A stretch of 64,000 nt of DNA, taken from NCBI RefSeq assembly GCF_004331385.1, contig NZ_SJON01000006.1, positions 1-64,000 on the forward strand, written 5' to 3'. Below the pieces are notes generated by a model. It saw nothing but the letters and a program-made list of their open reading frames with translations, ran no database searches and had not been told where the DNA came from. Made by a program: the position numbers and the translations under genes. Positions 51,992 to 62,332 of this stretch are shown here, one piece after another. Source of the DNA: Enterobacter quasihormaechei (lineage in GTDB: Bacteria > Pseudomonadota > Gammaproteobacteria > Enterobacterales > Enterobacteriaceae). Within the stretch, counting starts at the first letter, position 1; every line of letters starts with the position of its first letter.

Positions 51992-53404
51992 CTACTTGTT
52001 GCTGGACGTGTTCTCGAACTGCTGAGTCAGGTAGCTGCTGGTGTTGTTCAGCGAGGTCATCAGTACGTCCAGCTGGGTAAACTGGGCTTTGTACTGTGCC
52101 ACTCTCGCGTCAATACGTTCGCTCACGGCGTTGTATTGATCCGTTAACTTGTTCAGCGTTTTGCTGACGCCATCTTTGGCCGCCTGGATAATGCCTTTAC
52201 TGGAAAGCCAGTCAGTCAGATGGGTGGCCATGGTGGTGGTGATCCCGGTGGTTTTACCGTCACCTACAACCAAATCTTTCACCGCAGACGGGTTCTCCGT
52301 CAGCGTTTTTTTCAGCTTGTCGCTGTCCAGCTCCAGCTTGCCCGTGCTTGGATCGGAGGTAATGCCCACCTGTGACAGCGTCTTATAGGCGGTTCCGCCG
52401 ACGGTGTTGCTCAGCATGGTTTTCAGCTGCGTCTGGATAGTACGCAGCGTGCTGTCCCCGAGCAGGGCGCCGTTGCTGGAATCCTGCGCATCTGTGCCTG
52501 CATCAACCGCCGTATATTTGGTTAACGATGCAAAGCTGTCCTGAAGGGTGTTGTAGGCATCCACCCAGGCCTTCATCGCCGTTTCCGCTTTTGACGTATC
52601 TTTCGTTATCGTCAGCGTCTGGTTACCGGTGGTGACGTCGTTCAGGTTCAGGGTGATATCTTCCAGCGCATCGCTGATGGTGTTGCTGCTGTTTTCGATA
52701 TCGACGTTATTCACCTTCAGCTTCGCGTTCTGCGCGGTGACGCTTTCCGTCATGCCGTTGCTGGCGTCGGTGCTGGTGCCGTTGTAACCCATAAAGGATT
52801 GCAGGGCGCTGTCGCCGCTTACGCTGATGCTGACCGCGTTGTCCGCCCCGGTTTCGGTGGAGGTGATGGACAGACGATACTGACCGTTACCGACGTTAAT
52901 AATACTGGCGGTCACGCCGGCGTCAGCTTTGTTAATTGCATCGCGAATGCCGTTCAGCGAGGAGTTTGCCGCGCTGATATCGACGGTCACCGGATCTTTA
53001 CCGTTACCGGCGGTAAACGTAATCTTGCTGTCAGCCGTGGCAATGGCCGTTTTTGCATCTGCCTGCGTATTTTTGGTCGTCAGGGTTTGCGCCTGCGCCA
53101 GCTGCGACACGCTGATGGTGTATTTCCCGGCAATCGCGCTGCCGGTGGTGGTGGCGCTGAATGCCGTGGTGCTGCTCGCTGTGCTGGTCGCCGTAAACAG
53201 ATCGGCTTTATTCAGCGCGGTGTTGGCGGTCTGAAACGCTTCCAGTGAACTCTTCAACGTGCCGTAAGCGCTCAGCTTGGCGGTATAAGATGATTGTTGT
53301 TTGGAAATCGGCGTCAGCTGTTCTTTTTCGGCCTTGGTCAGACTATCCAGAATGTCTGCTAACTTAAGACCCGATCCAATCCCCAATGATGAAATACTTG
53401 CCAT
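51992..53404 (-). CDS. fliD: Flagellar filament cap protein FliD
   Basis: A 470-residue secreted cap that folds flagellin at the filament tip. The N-terminal D0 region begins MASISSLGIGSGL; the middle variable domains (about 100-330) are Thr/Ser/Asp-rich; the C-terminal coiled region has a conserved TQFEN-type end (YLTQQFENTSSNK). Expressed from its own sigma-28 promoter, back-to-back with fliC. Confidence 0.95.
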   Translation of the reverse strand: MASISSLGIGSGLKLADILDSLTKAEKEQLTPISKQQSSYTAKLSAYGTLKSSLEAFQTANTALNKADLFTATSTASSTTAFSATTTGSAIAGKYTISVSQLAQAQTLTTKNTQADAKTAIATADSKITFTAGNGKDPVTVDISAANSSLNGIRDAINKADAGVTASIINVGNGQYRLSITSTETGADNAVSISVSGDSALQSFMGYNGTSTDASNGMTESVTAQNAKLKVNNVDIENSSNTISDALEDITLNLNDVTTGNQTLTITKDTSKAETAMKAWVDAYNTLQDSFASLTKYTAVDAGTDAQDSSNGALLGDSTLRTIQTQLKTMLSNTVGGTAYKTLSQVGITSDPSTGKLELDSDKLKKTLTENPSAVKDLVVGDGKTTGITTTMATHLTDWLSSKGIIQAAKDGVSKTLNKLTDQYNAVSERIDARVAQYKAQFTQLDVLMTSLNNTSSYLTQQFENTSSNK

Positions 53405-53446
53405 ATTTATTCCTTAATCTATCGACACGTAGAACGAATAGTGGGG

Positions 53447-53473
53447 TTATCGGCCTTAATGGGGGAAAGTTTA
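53447..53473 (-). promoter_or_regulatory. Sigma-28 promoter of fliDST
   Basis: On the minus strand TAAACTTT, 11 nt spacer, GCCGATAA: one mismatch in the -35 and a full match in the -10 to the FliA consensus TAAAGTTT-N11-GCCGATAA. It ends 43 nt upstream of the fliD ATG. Confidence 0.93.
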
Positions 53474-53566
53474 CGGTTAATTTCTTTTTTTTAATGGCGG
53501 GAATAACGGTAATAGAGAAGAGCTTTTCCGTGGCTAAAAAAATTAACGCGATCCTGAAAAAATATC

Positions 53567-53593
53567 TAAAGGTTGGTTTGGACCAGACGATAA
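53567..53593 (+). promoter_or_regulatory. Sigma-28 promoter of fliC
   Basis: TAAAGGTT, 11 nt spacer, GACGATAA: one mismatch in each element to the FliA consensus. It lies 80 nt upstream of the fliC ATG, leaving a leader with an AT-rich ribosome-binding region. Confidence 0.93.
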
Positions 53594-53673
53594 CACTTTT
53601 GACGGCGATGAAGCCGAAGGGTGGAAACCCAAATCTAACCAAACAGATTTGATGAATAACAGGAATCGAAATC

Positions 53674-55071
53674 ATGGCACAAGTCATTAATACCAACAGC
53701 CTCTCGCTGATCACTCAGAACAACATCAACAAGAACCAGTCCGCTCTGTCTTCTTCTATCGAGCGTCTGTCTTCTGGTCTGCGTATCAACAGCGCGAAAG
53801 ATGACGCTGCGGGCCAGGCTATCGCTAACCGCTTCACCTCTAACATCAAAGGTCTGACTCAGGCTGCACGTAACGCTAACGACGGTATCTCTCTGGCGCA
53901 GACCACTGAAGGCGCACTGTCTGAAATCAACAACAACCTTCAGCGTGTTCGTGAACTGACCGTTCAGGCAACGACCGGTACTAACTCTGATTCTGACCTG
54001 TCTTCAATCCAGGACGAAATCAAATCCCGTCTGGACGAAATCGACCGCGTATCTGGTCAGACTCAGTTCAACGGCGTGAACGTGCTGGCTAAAGATGGCA
54101 CCATGAAGATTCAGGTTGGTGCAAACGATGGCCAGACCATCTCTATCGACCTGCAGAAGATTGACTCTTCTACTCTCAATTTGAAAGGTTTCTCTGTATC
54201 AAGCAACGCGCTTAAAGTTAGTGATGCAATCACCAGCGTTCCGGGAGCCACAGCAGGCTCTGCCCCGATCGCTGTAACTTTTGGTGCTGACGCAGATGGT
54301 GCGGCTGCAATTGCTAAAACGTTAGGGGTTGCGGATACTTCAGGCCTCAGCCTGCATAACGTATTGGACTCAAAAGGCGACGCAACCGGTACATACGTTA
54401 TTCAGTCGGGTAGTAATTCTTATTCTGCTTCACTGGACTCTGCAACAGGTAAAGTAACATTAAATACCACTAACGTTACTTATAACGACCCTGCAAGCGG
54501 CATTACTGGTGCAACACAAACAGCTCAGCCAATCAAAGTTTCAACTAATGCTAATGGTGAAGCTGTTGGCGTTGTTACTGTACAGGGTAAAAATTACCTG
54601 GCTGGAGCTACAGGAACAGGTAAAGATGCAATTGCAAATAGCGGTACAACTACTCCAACGTCTGTTGCTACAACTATCCAATTGTCAGCTCAGGCTGCCG
54701 TTGCTGCAATTCCTGAAACTGCACCGGGTGCAGGCGATGCCGTTGCTGCCGTACCAGGAATTGAAGCGACTGCAGAATTTAAAGGCGCTGCTACCAACGA
54801 TCCACTGGCTCTGCTGGACAAAGCTATCGCGTCCGTAGACAAATTCCGTTCTTCACTGGGTGCGGTACAGAACCGTCTGAGCTCTGCGGTAACCAACCTG
54901 AACAACACCACTACCAACCTGTCTGAAGCGCAGTCCCGTATTCAGGACGCCGACTATGCGACCGAAGTGTCAAATATGTCCAAAGCGCAGATCGTTCAGC
55001 AGGCCGGTAACTCCGTGCTGTCCAAAGCTAACCAGGTTCCTCAGCAGGTTCTGTCTCTGCTGCAAGGCTAA
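53674..55071 (+). CDS. fliC: Flagellin FliC
   Basis: Filament subunit, 465 residues. The D0/D1 regions at both ends are strictly conserved: [22 protein letters not shown] (in part) through [30 protein letters not shown], and at the end [36 protein letters not shown] with [12 protein letters not shown]. The centre (about 170-370) is the variable D2/D3 surface domain, which is lower in GC and uses different codons from the ends. It has Ala/Val/Pro-rich near-repeats ([19 protein letters not shown]). This defines the H-antigen. No fliB flagellin methylase lies next to it. Confidence 0.97.
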   Translation: MAQVINTNSLSLITQNNINKNQSALSSSIERLSSGLRINSAKDDAAGQAIANRFTSNIKGLTQAARNANDGISLAQTTEGALSEINNNLQRVRELTVQATTGTNSDSDLSSIQDEIKSRLDEIDRVSGQTQFNGVNVLAKDGTMKIQVGANDGQTISIDLQKIDSSTLNLKGFSVSSNALKVSDAITSVPGATAGSAPIAVTFGADADGAAAIAKTLGVADTSGLSLHNVLDSKGDATGTYVIQSGSNSYSASLDSATGKVTLNTTNVTYNDPASGITGATQTAQPIKVSTNANGEAVGVVTVQGKNYLAGATGTGKDAIANSGTTTPTSVATTIQLSAQAAVAAIPETAPGAGDAVAAVPGIEATAEFKGAATNDPLALLDKAIASVDKFRSSLGAVQNRLSSAVTNLNNTTTNLSEAQSRIQDADYATEVSNMSKAQIVQQAGNSVLSKANQVPQQVLSLLQG

Positions 55072-55087
55072 TCGCCTGATTACGCTT

Positions 55088-55112
55088 AAACCCCGCTTCG
55101 GCGGGGTTTTTT
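55088..55112 (+). terminator. Intrinsic terminator of fliC
   Basis: Stem CCCCGC-TTCG-GCGGGG (extended by AAA/TTT) with a UUCG tetraloop and six T's, 17 nt after the fliC stop. Confidence 0.95.
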
Positions 55113-55131
55113 CTGTCCACGCACACGCGTA

Positions 55132-55209
55132 ACCCCCCAAATAACCCCTCATTTCACCCACTATTCACCCGATTAAAACCCCTCCAGAATCGGATAATCA
55201 TGCCGATAA
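55132..55209 (+). promoter_or_regulatory. FlhDC box and promoter of fliAZ
   Basis: AAATAACC at 55139-55146 and CACTATTC at 55159-55166, 12 nt apart, form an FlhDC box resembling that of E. coli fliA. GATAAT (55193-55198) can serve as the sigma-70 -10, and GCCGATAA (55202-55209) as a sigma-28 -10, although a matching sigma-28 -35 is not clear. Both types of promoter are known for E. coli fliA. Confidence 0.75.
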
Positions 55210-55234
55210 CTCAACTAACGCAGGGCTGTTTATC

Positions 55235-55954
55235 GTGAATTCACTCTATACCGCTGAAGGTGTAATGGATAAACACTCGCTGTGGCAGCGTTATGTTCCG
55301 CTGGTGCGTCACGAAGCATTGCGCCTCCAGGTGCGTTTGCCGGCGAGCGTGGAACTGGACGATCTGCTACAGGCGGGCGGTATCGGGTTATTGAATGCAG
55401 TTGACCGGTACGACGCTCTGCAAGGAACGGCATTTACGACTTACGCAGTGCAGCGTATTCGTGGTGCGATGCTGGACGAGCTGCGCAGCCGCGACTGGGT
55501 GCCGCGCAGCGTTCGCCGCAACGCGCGCGAAGTGGCGCATGCGATGGGGCAGCTGGAACAGGAACTGGGGCGCAACGCGACGGAAACCGAAGTGGCGGAA
55601 CGTCTGGGCATTCCTGTTGAAGAGTATCGTCAGATGTTGCTCGATACCAATAACAGCCAACTCTTCTCTTATGATGAGTGGCGCGAAGAGCATGGCGATA
55701 GCATCGAGCTGGTGACGGATGAACATCAGCAAGAAAACCCGTTACACCACTTACTGGAAGGGAATTTACGCCAGCGCGTGATGGAAGCCATTGAAGCTTT
55801 ACCGGAACGTGAGCAGCTGGTGTTAACCCTCTATTACCAGGAAGAGCTCAATCTCAAAGAGATTGGCGCCGTACTGGAGGTGGGGGAGTCACGGGTGAGC
55901 CAGCTGCACAGCCAGGCCATTAAACGCCTGCGCACCAAACTGGGTAAGTTATAG
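55235..55954 (+). CDS. fliA: Flagellar sigma factor FliA (sigma-28)
   Basis: RNA polymerase sigma subunit for class III flagellar genes. 239 residues as in E. coli. Region 2 has LDDLLQAGGIGLLNAVDRYDA and RIRGAMLDELR; region 3 RNAREVAHAMGQLEQELG; region 4 LNLKEIGAVLEVGESRVSQLHSQAIKRLR (in parts). The start is GTG, as in E. coli, ten codons before an internal ATG. FliA is held by FlgM until the hook is complete. Confidence 0.97.
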   Translation: MNSLYTAEGVMDKHSLWQRYVPLVRHEALRLQVRLPASVELDDLLQAGGIGLLNAVDRYDALQGTAFTTYAVQRIRGAMLDELRSRDWVPRSVRRNAREVAHAMGQLEQELGRNATETEVAERLGIPVEEYRQMLLDTNNSQLFSYDEWREEHGDSIELVTDEHQQENPLHHLLEGNLRQRVMEAIEALPEREQLVLTLYYQEELNLKEIGAVLEVGESRVSQLHSQAIKRLRTKLGKL

Positions 55955-56008
55955 GTGAGTGATTCGCCTTGGTAATGCCGCACAACGTATTGACAACCAG
56001 GAGTTATC

Positions 56009-56560
56009 ATGACGGTGCAGCAATCTAAAAGACGGCCTTTAAGCCGCTACCTCAAAGACTTTAAACACAGTCAGACGCATTGCGCCCACTGTAAAAAATT
56101 ACTCGATCGAATCACGCTGGTTCGTCGCGGTGAAATCGTGAATAAGATTGCGATTTCCCGCCTCGACACGCTGATGGATGAAGCCGCCTGGCTTGAAGAG
56201 CAAAAAGAGTGGGTAGCGCTTTGCCGTTTCTGTGGCGATCTCCACTGCAAAGAGCAAAGCGACTTCTTCGATATTATCGGTTTTAAGCAGTTCCTGTTTG
56301 AACAAACTGAGATGAGCCACGGCACCGTGCGTGAATACGTGGTTCGCCTGCGCCGCCTGGGTCAGCATCTGACCGTGCAAAATATCTCCCGCGATCTGCT
56401 GACGACCGGCTACCTGGATGAAAATCTTGAGCCCTGGCTGCCCGCCACCAGTACCAACAATTACCGCATCGCGCTGCGTAAGTACGCGCAATATAAAGTC
56501 CAGATGCCGGGCGCCCTAAAGCAGAAAGTCCACGCCGGAACAACTTCTGATATATATTAA
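56009..56560 (+). CDS. fliZ: FliZ, regulator opposing RpoS
   Basis: A 183-residue basic protein equal in length to E. coli FliZ. It binds RpoS-like promoters and keeps the cell in the motile state. Seen: the integrase-like core arm (TVREYVVRLRRLGQHLTVQNISRDLL, in part, about 104-130) with the RpoS-region-3-like helix, and cysteines HCAHCKKLL near 28-36. It lies 54 nt after fliA, same operon. Confidence 0.95.
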   Translation: MTVQQSKRRPLSRYLKDFKHSQTHCAHCKKLLDRITLVRRGEIVNKIAISRLDTLMDEAAWLEEQKEWVALCRFCGDLHCKEQSDFFDIIGFKQFLFEQTEMSHGTVREYVVRLRRLGQHLTVQNISRDLLTTGYLDENLEPWLPATSTNNYRIALRKYAQYKVQMPGALKQKVHAGTTSDIY

Positions 56561-56646
56561 AAAAGAATAAGATGTAGCGCAGCCGCCTTTGACGTTGCAG
56601 GCGATTTCTCTACACTACTCAAAAATTCCACTGTATCGGAGTACTT

Positions 56647-57447
56647 ATGAAATTAGCACTTCTGGGTCGTCAGGCGCTGATGGGGATGATGGCCGTTGCG
56701 CTGGTCGCGGGGATGAGCGTAAAAACGTTCGCGGCAGATAATCTGCTTAATAAAGTCAAAGAGCGCGGCACGCTGCTGGTTGGGCTGGAAGGTACCTATC
56801 CTCCGTTCAGCTTCCAGGGCAACGACGGTAAGCTGACCGGTTTTGAAGTGGAGTTTGCACAAGAGCTGGCAAAACACCTCGGCGTAAAAGCCTCTCTGAA
56901 GCCGACCAAATGGGACGGTATGCTGGCGTCACTGGACTCCAAACGTATTGATGTGGTGATTAACCAGGTGACCATTTCTGACGAGCGTAAGAAGAAGTAT
57001 GACTTCTCCACGCCGTACACCGTGTCCGGTATTCAGGCGCTGGTGAAGAAAGGTAACGAAGGCAGCATCAAATCCGCCGCGGATCTGAAAGGTAAGAAAG
57101 TCGGCGTCGGTCTGGGCACCAACTACGAAGAGTGGCTGCGCCAGAACGTGCAGGGCGTGGACATCCGCACCTATGATGATGACCCGACGAAATACCAGGA
57201 TCTGCGCGTAGGCCGTATCGACGCCATTCTGGTTGACCGCCTGGCAGCGCTGGATCTGGTGAAGAAAACCAACAATACCCTGGCTGTCGCGGGCGATGCG
57301 TTCTCCCGTCAGGAATCCGGCGTGGCGGTGCGTAAAGGTAACGAAGATCTGCTGAAAGCTATTGACGGCGCCATTGCCGAAATGCAGAAAGACGGCAGCC
57401 TGAAGGCGCTTTCTGAGAAGTGGTTCGGCGCAGACGTGACGAAATAA
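56647..57447 (+). CDS. tcyJ: Cystine-binding periplasmic protein TcyJ (FliY)
   Basis: Periplasmic solute-binding protein of the L-cystine importer. 266 residues; signal peptide about 1-29 (ending TFA-AD), then the SBP_bac_3 fold: GTLLVGLEGTYPPFSF, DVVINQVTISDERKKKYDFS and LVDRLAALDLV. An intrinsic terminator/attenuator follows, so the dcyD-tcyLN genes downstream would be expressed less. High-level expression of the binding protein over the permease fits ABC importers. Confidence 0.95.
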   Translation: MKLALLGRQALMGMMAVALVAGMSVKTFAADNLLNKVKERGTLLVGLEGTYPPFSFQGNDGKLTGFEVEFAQELAKHLGVKASLKPTKWDGMLASLDSKRIDVVINQVTISDERKKKYDFSTPYTVSGIQALVKKGNEGSIKSAADLKGKKVGVGLGTNYEEWLRQNVQGVDIRTYDDDPTKYQDLRVGRIDAILVDRLAALDLVKKTNNTLAVAGDAFSRQESGVAVRKGNEDLLKAIDGAIAEMQKDGSLKALSEKWFGADVTK

Positions 57448-57460
57448 GTCTCTGCTCGAC

Positions 57461-58537
<1,077 letters not shown>

Positions 58538-58558
58538 AAATCAGGTCGAAAAATAATA

Positions 58559-59227
58559 ATGCAAGAAAGTATTCAACTGGTTATTGATTCGCTGCCGTTC
58601 TTACTTAAGGGCGCGGTGTTTACGTTACAGCTCAGTATCGGCGGGATGTTCTTCGGGCTGGTGCTCGGGTTCGTGCTGGCTCTGATGCGCATGTCAAACA
58701 TCTGGCCGGTGCGGTGGCTGGCGCGCTTTTATATCTCCGTGTTCCGCGGAACGCCGCTTATCGCCCAGCTGTTCATGATCTACTACGGGCTGCCCCAGTT
58801 CGGTATCGAGCTGGATCCGATCCCGGCGGCGATGATTGGTCTGTCGCTGAATACGGCGGCGTACACCTCGGAAACGCTGCGTGCGGCGATCTCGTCCATC
58901 GATAAAGGGCAGTGGGAAGCGGCGGCCAGTATCGGGATGACCCCGTGGCAGACGCTGCGTCGGGCGATCCTGCCGCAGGCGGCGCGCGTAGCGCTGCCTC
59001 CGCTTAGCAACAGCTTTATCAGCCTCGTGAAAGACACCTCGCTTGCGGCAACCATTCAGGTGCCGGAGCTGTTCCGTCAGGCGCAGCTGATCACTTCGCG
59101 CACGCTGGAAGTGTTTACCATGTATCTGGCGGCCTCGCTGATTTACTGGGTGATGGCGACGGTGCTGTCGGCCCTGCAAAACTATTTTGAAAACCAGCTT
59201 AACCGCCAGGAGCGAGATCCAAAATGA
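58559..59227 (+). CDS. tcyL: L-cystine ABC transporter permease TcyL (YecS)
   Basis: A 222-residue inner-membrane permease of the polar amino-acid (HAAT) type, with about five helices and the EAA loop EAAASIGMTPWQTLRRAILPQAARVALP (in parts, about 120-147). Length equals E. coli. Overlaps tcyN by 4 nt. It lies 21 nt after dcyD, in the same operon. Confidence 0.95.
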   Translation: MQESIQLVIDSLPFLLKGAVFTLQLSIGGMFFGLVLGFVLALMRMSNIWPVRWLARFYISVFRGTPLIAQLFMIYYGLPQFGIELDPIPAAMIGLSLNTAAYTSETLRAAISSIDKGQWEAAASIGMTPWQTLRRAILPQAARVALPPLSNSFISLVKDTSLAATIQVPELFRQAQLITSRTLEVFTMYLAASLIYWVMATVLSALQNYFENQLNRQERDPK

Positions 59228-59976
59228 GTGCAATTGACGTCAAAAACCTGGTGAAAAAATTCCATGGGCAAACGGTGCTGCACGGCATCGACCTTGAGGT
59301 TGAGCAGGGCGAAGTGGTGGCTATTATCGGCCCGAGTGGGTCAGGGAAAACCACGCTGTTGCGCAGCATCAATTTGCTGGAGCAGCCCGAAGGCGGGACG
59401 ATCCGCGTGGGCGATATCACCATTGATACCGGGAAATCCATCAGCCAGCAAAAAGGGTTGATTCGCCGCCTGCGCCAGCATGTCGGCTTCGTATTCCAGA
59501 GCTTTAACCTCTTTCCACACCGTACGGTGCTGGAAAACATTATTGAAGGCCCGGTCATCGTCAAGGGTGAACCAAAGGAAGACGCGACGGCCCGCGCCCG
59601 CGAGCTGCTGGCGAAGGTTGGCCTGGCAGGGAAGGAGACGAGCTATCCGCGTCGCTTATCGGGCGGGCAGCAGCAGCGTGTCGCCATTGCGCGCGCGTTG
59701 GCGATGCGCCCGGATGTGATCCTGTTCGACGAACCCACCTCCGCGCTCGATCCGGAGCTGGTCGGGGAAGTGCTGAACACCATCCGCCAGCTGGCGCAGG
59801 AAAAACGCACGATGGTGATCGTGACGCATGAAATGAGCTTTGCCCGCGATGTGGCCGATCGGGCCATTTTCATGGACCAGGGGCGAATAGTAGAGCAGGG
59901 GCCGGCTAAAGCGCTGTTTGCCAATCCGCAGCAGCCCCGCACCCGCCAGTTCCTTGAAAAATTCTTAATGCAGTAG
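59224..59976 (+). CDS. tcyN: L-cystine ABC transporter ATPase TcyN (YecC)
   Basis: A 250-residue cytosolic ATPase of the cystine importer. Walker A GPSGSGKTT (36-44), signature LSGGQQQR (about 145-152), Walker B VILFDEPTSALDP (about 162-174) and H-loop VTHEM. Last gene of the tcy operon. No terminator is obvious in the 223 bp before sdiA. Confidence 0.96.
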   Translation: MSAIDVKNLVKKFHGQTVLHGIDLEVEQGEVVAIIGPSGSGKTTLLRSINLLEQPEGGTIRVGDITIDTGKSISQQKGLIRRLRQHVGFVFQSFNLFPHRTVLENIIEGPVIVKGEPKEDATARARELLAKVGLAGKETSYPRRLSGGQQQRVAIARALAMRPDVILFDEPTSALDPELVGEVLNTIRQLAQEKRTMVIVTHEMSFARDVADRAIFMDQGRIVEQGPAKALFANPQQPRTRQFLEKFLMQ

Positions 59977-60199
59977 CATTTTCGCACTCAATTTGCTCCG
60001 GATGCCGCTTCTGGGGCAAATTATCCTCCCTTAAATTCGGTTCTGTTGCTTTTTTATTCCGGCTAATGTGGTTAAGCCTTCCTCAAATTAAAGATAATCT
60101 GCCCGTGGCCGATATTTTATATAAATAATCATGCTTTATGTGTTAGGTTATATTCACCATAATAATGATTATCTATTTCAGAGGCTTCATTCACTACGT

Positions 60200-60922
60200 A
60201 TGAGGGATATAGACTTTTTCACCTGGCGACGGGAATGCTTCCTTCGGTTCCAGGAAATGACCTGTGCTGACGAGGTATATCAGGAGCTTCAGCGACAAAC
60301 GCAGGCGCTTGAATTCGATTATTATGCGCTTTGTGTTCGACACCCTGTGCCATTTACCCGCCCGCGAACCTCCGTCCATTCCAGTTATCCGCAACAATGG
60401 ATGGCACAATATCAGTCCGAGAATTATTTCACCATCGATCCGGTACTGAAGCCGGAGAATTTCATACAGGGACATTTGCCCTGGACGGATGAATTATTCG
60501 CGGATGCCCAGCAATTATGGGACGGCGCCCGCGACCACGGTTTGCGCAAGGGAATAACGCAGTGTCTGATGCTGCCAAATCATGCGCTCGGCTTCCTCTC
60601 TGTGTCACGTACCAGCGTAGAAGCAAACGCCATCACCAATGAAGAAGTTGAGCTGCGTTTGCAAATGCTGGTCCAGATGGCGCTCACAACGCTGTTGCGT
60701 TTTGAACATGAGACGGTGATGCCGCCGGAAATGAAATTCAGCAAGCGTGAACGGGAAATACTGAAGTGGACCGCAGAAGGGAAGACGTCGGCAGAAATTG
60801 CCATCATTCTCTCCATCTCGGAAAATACCGTGAACTTCCATCAGAAGAATATGCAGAAGAAATTCAACGCGCCGAATAAGATCCAGATAGCGTGTTATGC
60901 CGCCGCGACGGGACTTATCTGA
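60200..60922 (+). CDS. sdiA: SdiA, LuxR-type quorum-sensing receptor
   Basis: A 240-residue orphan LuxR regulator that detects N-acyl-homoserine lactones of other species. The autoinducer domain (about 1-165) keeps the ligand-pocket pattern YYALCVRHPVPFTRP, the W/Y/D cluster (QWMAQYQSENYFTIDPVL) and NHALGFLSVSR. The GerE HTH (about 175-236) reads FSKREREILKWTAEGKTSAEIAIILSISENTVNFHQKN (in parts), almost identical to E. coli. The start at 60200 matches the family. No luxI is nearby. Confidence 0.94.
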   Translation: MRDIDFFTWRRECFLRFQEMTCADEVYQELQRQTQALEFDYYALCVRHPVPFTRPRTSVHSSYPQQWMAQYQSENYFTIDPVLKPENFIQGHLPWTDELFADAQQLWDGARDHGLRKGITQCLMLPNHALGFLSVSRTSVEANAITNEEVELRLQMLVQMALTTLLRFEHETVMPPEMKFSKREREILKWTAEGKTSAEIAIILSISENTVNFHQKNMQKKFNAPNKIQIACYAAATGLI

Positions 60923-60952
60923 CTGCTCTCACGTTCTGCGTGTCAGACGAGG

Positions 60953-60985
60953 AAAAGGCTGAATGCACTGCATCCAGCCTTTTTT
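60953..60985. terminator. Bidirectional terminator between sdiA and yecF
   Basis: Stem AAAAGGCTG / CAGCCTTTT with an inner ATGCA pairing, followed by T's; the stem lies between convergent ends of sdiA and yecF and abuts the yecF stop. Confidence 0.85.
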
Positions 60986-60986
60986 G

Positions 60987-61211
60987 TTACTGGCGGTAGG
61001 CTTGTTTAATTTGCTTAACCGTATTGGCAAAAACAGCGGATTCCGCCTGGTCTTCCATCTGCGCGATCTGTTTTTCCATTTTAATGATCACACGTCCAGC
61101 ATCAGCCTGGCCCATCGCTTGTAGCATAAGCGTCAGCAGCGACTTCAGGCAGTTAACTTCCTGTGCCAGTTCCTGGTTATTCTCGGCAGTGGCAAATTCA
61201 GGTGTGCTCAT
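60987..61211 (-). CDS. yecF: Small protein YecF (DUF2594)
   Basis: A 74-residue acidic helical protein equivalent to E. coli Yec[20 protein letters not shown] and a coiled region [19 protein letters not shown]. Function unknown. It is convergent with sdiA and divergent from uvrY. Confidence 0.92.
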   Translation of the reverse strand: MSTPEFATAENNQELAQEVNCLKSLLTLMLQAMGQADAGRVIIKMEKQIAQMEDQAESAVFANTVKQIKQAYRQ

Positions 61212-61675
61212 TTATTTTCCTCATTATAAAACAGCGCATGAGCGCGACGATGAAAGTTAAGGCGGCGGAGTATACCACAAGCTGCGGCAAAAAATGCAGT
61301 GGTTGTTTTTTATACTTTTCCGCGTATTGATTATTGGCTGGTGCGGATTATGAAGGTAATCTGTCCAATATGTTAGCGACAATTAAATGTTTATCGCCGG
61401 TACGTCATCCGTTAATTGTTGTTACAAAAAAATGAGAGCATTTTTTAGTTTACGTTAACAAATGTTTTGGTAGCTTTTTGAATGCTGGTGCCAAAAAATA
61501 GCGGTAAAGCCCAGTGTACATGGGTTTTCTTTCCACTTACTGTACAGCCTAATTTCCAAAAACGAGACCCGAATCGTATAGCCGATTTTTTAGCGTTTTA
61601 ATCTTGCATGGAAAACCGTTAATATAAACACAATTAGCAGTCAGTAGCGTTATCCCTATTCTGGAGACATTTCCT
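61212..61675. other. 464 bp AT-rich intergenic region before uvrY
   Basis: No plausible gene is seen. It should hold the yecF and uvrY promoters. Visible structure: an inverted repeat ACAATTAA (61379-61386) / TTAATTGT (61412-61419) with a 25 nt loop, and paired GTACA / TGTAC elements near 61515 and 61540 flanking a pyrimidine-rich stretch. No LexA box (CTG-N10-CAG) match stood out. Confidence 0.6.
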
Positions 61676-62332
61676 TTGATCAACGTCCTTCTTGTTGATG
61701 ACCACGAACTGGTGCGCGCAGGGATACGACGCATTCTTGAAGATATAAAGGGTATTAAAGTTGCCGGCGAGGCGTGCTGTGGTGAAGATGCCGTCAAATG
61801 GTGTCGTACTCACTCAGCAGACGTGGTGCTGATGGATATGAACATGCCCGGCATCGGCGGGCTTGAAGCCACGCGTAAAATCGCCCGCATGTTTGTTGAT
61901 ACCAAAGTCATCATGCTGACCGTACACACTGAAAATCCGCTGCCCGCCAGAGTTATGCAGGCAGGTGCCGCAGGATACCTGAGTAAAGGTGCCGCACCGC
62001 AGGAAGTCGTCAATGCGATCCGTTCCGTACACGCAGGGCAGCGCTACATTGCTTCTGATATTGCTCAACAGATGGCGTTGAGTCAGATTGAACCGGAAAA
62101 AACGGAATCGCCGTTTGCCAGTTTGTCTGAGCGCGAATTGCAGATTATGCTGATGATTACTAAAGGTCAGAAGGTGAATGAGATTTCAGAGCAGCTGAAT
62201 CTCAGCCCGAAAACGGTCAACAGCTATCGCTATCGGATGTTCAGTAAACTGAACATTCACGGTGATGTCGAACTGACTCACCTGGCCATTCGCCATGGTT
62301 TGTGCAATGCGGAGTCGTTATTAAGTCAGTGA
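61676..62332 (+). CDS. uvrY: Response regulator UvrY (BarA/UvrY system)
   Basis: A 218-residue FixJ/NarL-type regulator, the partner of BarA, which activates the CsrB/CsrC RNAs and so controls carbon metabolism, motility and biofilm. Receiver VDDH (8-10) with phospho-Asp54 in LMDMNMPG, switch Thr and Lys (MLTVH, SKGAA), and a LuxR HTH at about 145-205 ([35 protein letters not shown], in parts). The start codon is TTG as in E. coli, with GGAG 9 nt upstream. uvrC overlaps its stop. Confidence 0.96.
   Translation: MINVLLVDDHELVRAGIRRILEDIKGIKVAGEACCGEDAVKWCRTHSADVVLMDMNMPGIGGLEATRKIARMFVDTKVIMLTVHTENPLPARVMQAGAAGYLSKGAAPQEVVNAIRSVHAGQRYIASDIAQQMALSQIEPEKTESPFASLSERELQIMLMITKGQKVNEISEQLNLSPKTVNSYRYRMFSKLNIHGDVELTHLAIRHGLCNAESLLSQ

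Noticed and set aside
61500..61550. LexA/SOS box before uvrY-uvrC
   Set aside because: CTGTACAG occurs, but the CTG-N10-CAG spacing of a LexA site is not met.
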